Part shown: positions 13,495 through 19,688 of the stretch, in pieces
Layout: the number at the start of each line of letters is the position of its first letter
Position numbering within the stretch: position 1 is the first letter of the stretch
Assembly: GCA_964544065.1 (NCBI GenBank)
Contig: CAZJBA010000035.1
Coordinates: forward strand, 1-21,264
Direction of reading: 5' to 3'
DNA from: JAYELX01 sp964544065
GTDB lineage: Bacteria > Chloroflexota > Anaerolineae > Anaerolineales > UBA11858
DNA: 21,264 nt
Notes under the pieces: model-generated
Databases searched by the model: none
Told to the model about the DNA's origin: nothing
The model's input: the letters and a program-made list of their open reading frames with translations, nothing else
Program-made: the position numbers and the translations under genes

Positions 13495-14475
13495 CTACGG
13501 GATTTGCTCCTGGTTTTCTCGAAACCAGTCAATCGTACGTTTGAGGCCCTCTTCGAAAGGCATCTGGGCTTCGAAGCCAAAGTATTCCTTGGCCCGGCTG
13601 ACGTCCAAACCCCGGCGAGGCTGGCCGTTCGGCTTGCTTGTATCCCAGACAATCTCGCCTTCAAAGCCAGTCAGGTCTGCGATGGTTTCGGCTAATTTCT
13701 TGATGCTGATTTCCATGCCAGCGCCCAGGTTGACCGGCTCGCGGCCATTGTACCGCTCCGCAGCCATAATGATGCCCCGGGCCGCGTCCCCAGCATAGAA
13801 AAACTCACGGGTAGGGGAACCATCTCCCCACAGGATGACCTGATCATCACCACGTTGCTGGGCCTCGATCATCTTGCGGATCAAGGCCGGAATGACATGG
13901 GAGGTCTCCAAGTCAAAGTTGTCGCGAGGTCCATAAAGATTGACGGGGAGAAGATAAATGGCATCGAAGCCATACTGATCACGATAGGCCTGGGCTTGAA
14001 CCAACAACATCTTTTTAGCCAGCCCGTAGGGGGCGTTCGTCTCTTCAGGATAGCCATTCCAGAGATTTTCTTCCTTGAAGGGGACGGGCGTAAACTTGGG
14101 ATAAGCGCAGATGGTGCCAATGGCCACAAATTTTTCCACATCACGCTCCCAGGCCTCGTGCATCAGGGGAATGCCCATGATGATATTCTTGTAAAAGAAC
14201 TCCGCCGGGCGGGCGCGATTAGCGCCAATGCCGCCAGCCAACGCGGCAAGATGGATGATCACATCGGGCCGGGCATCTGCAAGCATGCGCTTGACAGCAT
14301 CCACCTGAGTCAAATCATATTCTACTGTTCGCGGCACAAAGATTTCTTTCGCCCCGCGGTCGCGCAGCACATCCACCACATAGGAACCCAAGAAACCGGC
14401 TCCCCCGGTGACACAAACACGCCGGTCGGCCCAGAACGCTTCTGGTTGAGGATAGTTTTCGTTCGTCATGTTCAT
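13495..14475 (-). CDS. GDP-L-fucose synthase-like epimerase/reductase
   Basis: Extended SDR of 326 residues resembling WcaG/Fcl, which converts GDP-4-keto-6-deoxymannose to GDP-L-fucose. Seen are CVTGGAGFLGSYV (21-33), HLAALAGGIGANRARPAEF (75-93), IGTICAYPKFTPVPF (119-133), NAPYGLAKK (147-155) with YXXXK, and NLYGPRDNFD. The usual GSSC block around the catalytic Ser reads GTIC here, so a Thr may replace the Ser; this variant is familiar in related bacterial proteins. It starts inside the gmd stop (ATGA overlap), so the two are coupled and act in series. An alternative start is the third residue. A 4-reductase without epimerisation (GDP-rhamnose or deoxytalose) cannot be excluded. Confidence 0.88.
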   Translation of the reverse strand: MNMTNENYPQPEAFWADRRVCVTGGAGFLGSYVVDVLRDRGAKEIFVPRTVEYDLTQVDAVKRMLADARPDVIIHLAALAGGIGANRARPAEFFYKNIIMGIPLMHEAWERDVEKFVAIGTICAYPKFTPVPFKEENLWNGYPEETNAPYGLAKKMLLVQAQAYRDQYGFDAIYLLPVNLYGPRDNFDLETSHVIPALIRKMIEAQQRGDDQVILWGDGSPTREFFYAGDAARGIIMAAERYNGREPVNLGAGMEISIKKLAETIADLTGFEGEIVWDTSKPNGQPRRGLDVSRAKEYFGFEAQMPFEEGLKRTIDWFRENQEQIP

Positions 14476-15539
14476 TTATCCATGGTCTTGACTTGATCTG
14501 CCCAACAATGCCAGTCATCGAATTTTTCTTCCACGGCGCGCTTGCCCTCACCGGGAGCCTCCAGCCCGATGCTCTCCAGATCGGCATCCATCATGATGCG
14601 GACCAACTCGGAGAAACGAACCCGAGGCTCCCATTTCAAAACTTGATTGCAATTGGTGGGATCAGCTAACAAATAATCGACCTCGGTGGGGCGGAAGTAG
14701 CGGGGATCAATGCGAACGTAATCTTCATAATCCAGTCCCACATAGCCAAACGCTTCCTCCAGGAATTCGCGCACCGTGTGGGTTTCTCCCGTGCCGATGA
14801 CCAGGTCGACGGGCTCCTCATGTTGGAGCATCATCCACATGGCTTCGACATAATCGGGAGCGTAGCCCCAATCGCGCTTCGATTCAAGATTGCCCAGGTA
14901 GAGATATTTTTGATTCCCGGCCAAGATGTTGGCCACAGCCCGGGTGATCTTGCGGGTTACGAAAGTCTTGCCACGGCGAGGCGACTCGTGATTGAAGAGG
15001 ATCCCGTTGACGGCAAACATATCATAGGCATCGCGATAATTGCGTGTAATCCAATAGCCATACGCTTTTGCAATCGCGTAGGGGCTTTGGGGTTCGAAGG
15101 GTGTATCTTCACATTGAGGCGGGGAGGCGCTGCCGAACAACTCGCTGGTGGAGGCCTGGTAAAAACGTGTCTTCACGCCCGTGCGCCGGATCGCCTCCAA
15201 AACGCGGATCACGCCCAAACCGGTCACATCAGCGGTATATTCCGGCATATCAAAGCTGACGCGCACATGGCTCTGGGCACCAAGATTATAAATCTCATCG
15301 GGCTCGATTTCGGAAATGACCCGCTGCAAACTATCGGAACTGGACAAATCGCCATAATGCAAACGCATTTTGGCTTTCTCGCCATTGTGAGGGTCCCGAT
15401 AGACATGATCGATCCGGCCCGTGCTAAACGTGCTTGAACGCCGGACGATACCATGAACCTCGTACCCCTTACCGAGCAACATTTCCGTCAGATAAGAGCC
15501 ATCCTGGCCGGTGATGCCCGTAATCAGTACTTTTTTCAT
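14472..15539 (-). CDS. gmd: GDP-mannose 4,6-dehydratase
   Basis: Extended SDR of 355 residues that makes GDP-4-keto-6-deoxy-D-mannose. Nearly every family block is visible: TGITGQDGSYL (7-17), GIVRRSS (30-36), LHYGDLSSSDSL (60-71), YNLGAQSHVRVSFDMPEYTA (84-103), QASTSELFG (128-136), SPYAIAKAYGYW (152-163), LFNHESPRRGKTFVTRKI and GTGETHTVREF. Length is normal. It is the first metabolic gene after the regulator and overlaps the GDP-fucose-synthase-like gene by four bases. The 91-bp spacer before it shows no convincing promoter. Confidence 0.96.
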   Translation of the reverse strand: MKKVLITGITGQDGSYLTEMLLGKGYEVHGIVRRSSTFSTGRIDHVYRDPHNGEKAKMRLHYGDLSSSDSLQRVISEIEPDEIYNLGAQSHVRVSFDMPEYTADVTGLGVIRVLEAIRRTGVKTRFYQASTSELFGSASPPQCEDTPFEPQSPYAIAKAYGYWITRNYRDAYDMFAVNGILFNHESPRRGKTFVTRKITRAVANILAGNQKYLYLGNLESKRDWGYAPDYVEAMWMMLQHEEPVDLVIGTGETHTVREFLEEAFGYVGLDYEDYVRIDPRYFRPTEVDYLLADPTNCNQVLKWEPRVRFSELVRIMMDADLESIGLEAPGEGKRAVEEKFDDWHCWADQVKTMDK

Positions 15540-15630
15540 AGAAACTCAACCTTTCTTCCAAAAAACCGGGATTTCACCCAATTTCTAAACGTCAATTCTT
15601 CAACATCCAAGACCAAAAATGATACCACGC

Positions 15631-16104
15631 TCAGGCTCGATCGGGCAAATCCAAAAAAACCTTCCAACCACGAACGGCCAAAATCGGGAACTCGCCATCT
15701 TCAGCAACGTCAACGCCTTCTTCCAGACAAGTCAAGCGAATCACTTCGGCAAGATCGCCATCCCCGGAAACGAGCACCTGGGCATAACCGGCCCGGCGGA
15801 CATCTTCCAAGTGCTCCTGAACGCGTTGGCGAGTTTTTCGAAATAAACGCATCGACTTTTCGATATAGTTGACCGTCAAATGGGCACGAAAGGCAAGCCC
15901 CTCCGGCGTGATAATGTAACGCAACTTCTTCCGGCGGGCGCGTTTCAGCTTGATGTAACCTTTCTCCGCCATTCGTTTGATGTGCCAGTTAACCGTACCC
16001 ACAGCGACACCCAGCTTATCAGCCAGGGTAGCCTGATTGACATCCGGGTCGGCTTCGATGTGCTCGAGCAAAATCAATTCGCGTTGTTCTTGAGTGGCAT
16101 CCAT
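15631..16104 (-). CDS. Winged-helix transcriptional regulator of the polysaccharide cluster
   Basis: Regulator of 157 residues from ATG 16104 (159 from an in-frame GTG at 16110). The N-terminal winged helix is clear: LILLEHIEADPDVNQATLADKLGVAVGTVNWHIKRMAEKGYIKLKR, followed by a basic wing (RARRKKLRYIITPEG). A linker helix leads to a C-terminal domain of about 65 residues (GYAQVLVSGDGDLAEVIRL...) of unknown role, possibly a small alpha/beta ligand-binding domain. I recall similar proteins at the head of polysaccharide loci in Chloroflexota; that is memory rather than a search. The gene opens the long minus-strand run, 91 bp before gmd, and lies downstream of a good promoter overlapped by a palindrome, so it probably represses or tunes its own operon. 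Confidence 0.85.
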   Translation of the reverse strand: MDATQEQRELILLEHIEADPDVNQATLADKLGVAVGTVNWHIKRMAEKGYIKLKRARRKKLRYIITPEGLAFRAHLTVNYIEKSMRLFRKTRQRVQEHLEDVRRAGYAQVLVSGDGDLAEVIRLTCLEEGVDVAEDGEFPILAVRGWKVFLDLPDRA

Positions 16105-16132
16105 ACGCACAAACCATACTATAATCCATCAA

Positions 16133-16149
16133 AATTCAACTCTTGAATT
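16133..16149. promoter_or_regulatory. 17-bp palindrome, likely operator of the winged-helix regulator
   Basis: Perfect inverted repeat AATTCAA-CTC-TTGAATT. It overlaps the end of the -10 box and the predicted transcription start of the regulator gene, a position where a bound dimer would block initiation. Size and symmetry suit a winged-helix dimer. Confidence 0.6.
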
Positions 16150-16174
16150 ATACACGCGAGACAAAATAGGTCAA
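16147..16174 (-). promoter_or_regulatory. Sigma70-type promoter for the regulator and minus-strand operon
   Basis: On the minus strand, TTGACC (16174-16169), a 16-bp spacer and a consensus TATAAT (16152-16147). Transcription would start near 16140, giving a leader of about 30-36 bases before the GTG or ATG of the regulator gene. Confidence 0.65.
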
Positions 16175-16178
16175 GAGG

Positions 16179-16207
16179 CAGTCAGATTCGGCGAAAACGT
16201 TTATAAT
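16179..16207 (+). promoter_or_regulatory. Candidate promoter of the divergent plus-strand operon
   Basis: Consensus TATAAT at 16202-16207 with a poor -35 match (CAGTCA, 16179-16184) at 17-bp spacing. It lies back to back with the regulator promoter, so the same regulator could affect both directions. The leader to the first plus-strand ATG would be about 185 bases and includes an ACACGGA repeat. Confidence 0.35.
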
Positions 16208-16264
16208 TCCCATCGAAAACATGGAGCCCAAAATTTAGCCACCTAAAAGTTTTCAAGCATCTTC

Positions 16265-16336
16265 TGATTAGTACACGGATAAACACGAAATGAACGGAGA
16301 AAAATATTTCCGGACAAATCCGTTAATTCCGTGTAC
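16265..16336. repeat. Nested ACACGGA palindromic repeat, copy 2
   Basis: Terminal inverted repeats GTACACGGA (16271-16279) and TCCGTGTAC (16328-16336) enclose AACGGA (16293-16298) and TCCGTT (16319-16324), so the element can fold on itself. TGATTAGTACACGGA (16265-16279) is the exact reverse complement of 9603-9617, showing kinship with copy 1 in opposite orientation. It lies in the leader region of the plus-strand operon. Confidence 0.72.
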
Positions 16337-16398
16337 CAAAAGGGATTTTAGCGAAAGCGTCACGTACATAGAAAACAATTCCATCCAGCAAACAATCT

Positions 16399-17463
16399 AT
16401 GCAAAAAAACACAATTCGGACCCTAAAAACGCTGCTTGCCCTCGCCCTCGACCTTGGAGGCATCCTGATCATGCTGGGAGCAATCAGTCTGGATCTTTTC
16501 CAAAAGAATACCACCAATCTGGGGATTGGCACGGCTCAAAGCGCCGCTATCATCATTGGACTGGGATTCACCATTGCAAGCAGTTTTCTAGAACAACAGC
16601 GATCCAGTTGGGCGGCAATGCGATCAACGAAACTGCCCAGCAGCATCCTTTTCGTGATCAGCGCGGGTTTATTGGTGATCAATATCGTCGGTGTGTTGAT
16701 CCCGCTGAGAAATCCCGCAGTGTATCAAACCAGGTCGCATGGCGGCATGCAACGAAAGGTCAACTTAACGGCAGAGCAAGTCTACGCTCAAATGGACCGC
16801 AACGCCGCCATCGACGAACAATACCCCGAATACACGAAACGATTGACCGAATTGATTTACGACGGCACTACCCACCTGTGGGGGGACCAAGTTGAAGACA
16901 ATTCCTACCATCATCGTTTGCCGTTTTATGAAAATTACCTGATCTACACCTCGAGTCGCCTGCGCGGAGATGAACCCTTCTATGAATTCTGCAAAGCAGA
17001 GCGGGCGATCGAACGGGCGGTCAGCGTTTGCTCCCAATCCTCGAAAATTTTAGCCAACATCTTGCTCAGAAACAAAGTCAAGGCAAACATCGTCGGGCTC
17101 GACGGCCATGTCGTCGTTCGCGCCAGGGTGAATAAAGAAACCGACGAGTGGTGGATTCTAGACGCAGATTACGGCGTCGTCATCGAAGCTGATCTGGATG
17201 AGGTAACCGCCAATCCCCAGCCAGTTCGAGAAGCCTACCAAAAGCGCGGCTACAACGAAGAAACCGTCGATCTTTTAGTTGACATCTACACATCAGCCAA
17301 TAACCGCATCCTTGACACCAAACTGGTTTGCTCGCTGGAGAATTACTACTATCGCCTCAAATGGTATCTGCCCCTCCTGGGGTTGTTACCGTTGATGCTG
17401 TTTGTGCCTGTGCACATCGTGCGCCAGCGTCAAACCAATTCCCAAAATAAGCAAAAAATTTAA
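16399..17463 (+). CDS. Membrane-anchored transglutaminase-like protein
   Basis: Protein of 354 residues with about three N-terminal transmembrane segments (about 10-32, 43-63, 82-103), a soluble domain (about 110-318) and a C-terminal membrane segment (about 322-342). The soluble domain has the order of a transglutaminase-like Cys-His-Asp triad: Cys211 in VSVCSQSSKILANILL, His237 in GLDGHVVVRARV, and Asp255 or Asp257 in WWILDADYG. This suggests a cysteine hydrolase or amide-transfer domain at the membrane, but activity and substrate are unknown. It is first in a three-gene operon, four bases or fewer before the next gene, whose products are methyl- and glycosyltransferases. No clear Shine-Dalgarno is seen. 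Confidence 0.65.
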   Translation: MQKNTIRTLKTLLALALDLGGILIMLGAISLDLFQKNTTNLGIGTAQSAAIIIGLGFTIASSFLEQQRSSWAAMRSTKLPSSILFVISAGLLVINIVGVLIPLRNPAVYQTRSHGGMQRKVNLTAEQVYAQMDRNAAIDEQYPEYTKRLTELIYDGTTHLWGDQVEDNSYHHRLPFYENYLIYTSSRLRGDEPFYEFCKAERAIERAVSVCSQSSKILANILLRNKVKANIVGLDGHVVVRARVNKETDEWWILDADYGVVIEADLDEVTANPQPVREAYQKRGYNEETVDLLVDIYTSANNRILDTKLVCSLENYYYRLKWYLPLLGLLPLMLFVPVHIVRQRQTNSQNKQKI

Positions 17464-17466
17464 ATT

Positions 17467-18183
17467 ATGGACGAACGATTACAACGAGAATTAGAACACG
17501 ACCGCAAGATCGCCGCAAAAGCCGATAGCGTCTGGGGTTGGACATCTACGGCGGGGCAGATCCGTGCCCGACGTCGCGCCAACTTACTGATCAAGCATGC
17601 CAGCATCGAGGAGGACAAACGCGTTCTGGAACTTGGATGCGGCACCGGTATTTTCACCCAACTACTGGCACAAGCCAGGCCCCAAATTATTGCCCTGGAC
17701 CTCTCCACAGAACTACTCAGCGAGTTTTCTTGCAACAAAACTTCCCGATACGCCGCCAACGCTGAACAGTTACCTTTCGCTGATAATTCCTTCGACGCTG
17801 TCGTGGGCAGTTCTGTGCTTCATCATCTTCGCTGCAAACCAGCCCTGGAAGAGATCAAACGCGTGTTGAAACACGGTGGCAAAATTGCTTTTGCCGAACC
17901 GAACATGCTCAATCCCCAGATTCTGCTCCAAAAAAACATTCCCTGGCTCAAAGAGAAGATGGGCGATTCCCCTGATGAAACCGCTTTTTTTCGCTGGCCA
18001 ATCGTCATGTTGCTCACAAACGCGGGATTCTTACAGAGCAAAGCTATGCCACACGACTTTCTCCACCCGCTCATTCCCGCATCTTGGATACCTATAGTAC
18101 AAAAAATAAGCCACACCCTGGAAAGACTTCCCTTCGTGCGCGAAATCGCCGGTTCCCTACTGATCACTGCCAAGAAGAAATAA
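17467..18183 (+). CDS. Class I SAM-dependent methyltransferase (Methyltransf_11 type)
   Basis: Protein of 238 residues. Motif I is VLELGCGTG (53-61), the ribose-binding acid lies in IIALDLS (74-80), motif II/III region is AEQLPFADNSFDAVVGSSVLHHL (99-121), then EIKRVLKHGGKIAFAEPN. The C-terminal part has a hydrophobic stretch typical of methyltransferases acting on lipid-linked or glycan substrates. It lies three bases after the transglutaminase-like gene and six before the fusion gene. The acceptor is unknown. Confidence 0.87.
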   Translation: MDERLQRELEHDRKIAAKADSVWGWTSTAGQIRARRRANLLIKHASIEEDKRVLELGCGTGIFTQLLAQARPQIIALDLSTELLSEFSCNKTSRYAANAEQLPFADNSFDAVVGSSVLHHLRCKPALEEIKRVLKHGGKIAFAEPNMLNPQILLQKNIPWLKEKMGDSPDETAFFRWPIVMLLTNAGFLQSKAMPHDFLHPLIPASWIPIVQKISHTLERLPFVREIAGSLLITAKKK

Positions 18184-18189
18184 GACCGT

Positions 18190-19662
18190 ATGCAAACTCC
18201 GAAAACTCCCCTTACAGGCACATCAGCAGTCCTATCACCCGAGAGCGTCTACCAGCAAGAACGCTTGGCTCACTGGAACCAAGTTGCCCAAGAATCCGAA
18301 AAAGGCATCCGCTGGGAGAGCTATTATCACCGACGCCTGAACCAAATCTATCAATTCTTGGTTGCGCCCGAGCAAAAGGTGCTCGAAATCGGCTGCGGAC
18401 AAGGGGATTTGCTAGCTACCTTGCAGCCATCCAAAGGATTGGGGATTGATCTCTCAATGGAGATGATCAAAAAATCGCAACAACGTCATCCAGAGCTGGC
18501 TTTTATCGCTATGGACGCTCACAACCTGGAGGCCGTCCAGGAAACGTTCGATGTGATTGTATTGTCCGATTTGGTAAATGATTTATGGGATGTGCAAACA
18601 GTATTCGAACAAATCGCCCCTCTCTGCCATGAACACACTCGCGTCGTTTTGAATTTTTACAGCCGTCTCTGGGAATTGCCTCTCGCTCTCGCAGAAAAAC
18701 TGGGCATGGCCAAGCCAACCCTGTTTCAAAACTGGCTCACACCCCAAGACGCCACCAACCTGCTGAATCTCTCTGGGTTTGAGGTCATTCGTTCCTGGCC
18801 CGAAATCCTTTGGCCGTTGCGAACTCCTTTCCTTGATTCTTTCTTCAATAAAATCATGGTTAAACTCTGGCCATTCAAAGTGTTGGCGATCACAAACTTC
18901 ATCGTCGCCCGCCCCCAGCCCAGCCAAGCCCCCATCAAAAAGAAACCTTCCGTCTCTGTGGTGATCGCTGCTCGCAATGAGGCCAGGAACATCCCCGCAA
19001 TTTTCGAGCGCGTGCCCCGGATGGGTAATCAAACGGAGATCGTCTTCGTAGAGGGCCATTCAAGCGATGACACCTATACAGCGATCCAAAGGGCCATCAA
19101 AGCAAATCCGGAATGGACTTGTCAATTACACAAACAAACGGGAAAAGGGAAAGGTGACGCCATCCGTCTGGGATTTGAGAAGGCTACGGGCGACATCCTC
19201 ATGATCCTGGATGCCGACCTAACCGTGCTCCCCGAAGACCTACCTCGCTTTTACGATGCCCTTGTCAGCAACCGGGGCGAATTCATCAACGGCGTGCGCC
19301 TGGTCTACCCGATGGAAGATCAAGCGATGCGCTTTTTCAATCTGCTGGGGAACAAATTTTTCAGCATGACCTTTTCGTGGCTGCTCGGCCAGCCGATCAA
19401 AGACACCCTATGTGGAACCAAAGTGCTCTGGAAAAAAGATTATGAACGAATCGCCGCCAACCGAGCCTACTTTGGCAATTTCGACCCCTTTGGCGATTTC
19501 GATTTGCTCTTTGGCGCCGCCAAGTTAGGATTAAAAATTGTCGATCTACCCATCCGCTACCGCCAGCGCGTTTATGGGGATACGAACATCGACCGCTGGA
19601 AACACGGCTGGTTGCTGTTGAAGATGTCTGCTAATGCAGCTCGCAAACTGAAATTCGTGTGA
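18190..19662 (+). CDS. Bifunctional SAM methyltransferase / GT2 glycosyltransferase
   Basis: Fusion of 490 residues. Residues about 25-240 are a class I methyltransferase (VLEIGCGQGDLLATL 64-78, GIDLSMEMI 85-93, FDVIVLSDLVNDLWD 120-134). Residues about 253-490 are a GT-A glycosyltransferase of the dolichyl-phosphate-sugar synthase-like GT2 group: VSVVIAARNEARNIPAIFE (255-273), VEGHSSDDT (287-295), GKGKGDAIRLGFEKATGDILMILDADL with the metal-binding DAD (341-343), and a C-terminal NFDPFGDFDLLFGA block. The family usually makes polyprenyl-phosphate sugars, so with the GT39-like protein encoded next door a lipid-linked donor pathway is plausible. The two-domain arrangement is known from other bacteria. 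Confidence 0.88.
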   Translation: MQTPKTPLTGTSAVLSPESVYQQERLAHWNQVAQESEKGIRWESYYHRRLNQIYQFLVAPEQKVLEIGCGQGDLLATLQPSKGLGIDLSMEMIKKSQQRHPELAFIAMDAHNLEAVQETFDVIVLSDLVNDLWDVQTVFEQIAPLCHEHTRVVLNFYSRLWELPLALAEKLGMAKPTLFQNWLTPQDATNLLNLSGFEVIRSWPEILWPLRTPFLDSFFNKIMVKLWPFKVLAITNFIVARPQPSQAPIKKKPSVSVVIAARNEARNIPAIFERVPRMGNQTEIVFVEGHSSDDTYTAIQRAIKANPEWTCQLHKQTGKGKGDAIRLGFEKATGDILMILDADLTVLPEDLPRFYDALVSNRGEFINGVRLVYPMEDQAMRFFNLLGNKFFSMTFSWLLGQPIKDTLCGTKVLWKKDYERIAANRAYFGNFDPFGDFDLLFGAAKLGLKIVDLPIRYRQRVYGDTNIDRWKHGWLLLKMSANAARKLKFV

Positions 19663-19664
19663 TC

Positions 19665-19688
19665 CCCGCTCATGAAGGTGGGAGCGGG
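19665..19688. terminator. Hairpin between the convergent genes
   Basis: CCCGCTC (19665-19671) pairs with GAGCGGG (19682-19688) across a 10-base loop, placed exactly where the two operons converge and overlapping the stop of the minus-strand gene. There is no T-tract on either side, so an intrinsic terminator is not certain. Confidence 0.3.

Noticed and set aside
15540..15630. Separate promoter for gmd in the 91-bp spacer
   Set aside because: Only weak matches (TTGGAT with TAGAAA at 17 bp) were found, not better than chance.
16290..16895. Plus-strand frame of 201 codons starting in the spacer before the transglutaminase-like gene
   Set aside because: It overlaps the first third of that gene in another frame; the other frame has membrane segments and a coherent domain, this one does not.
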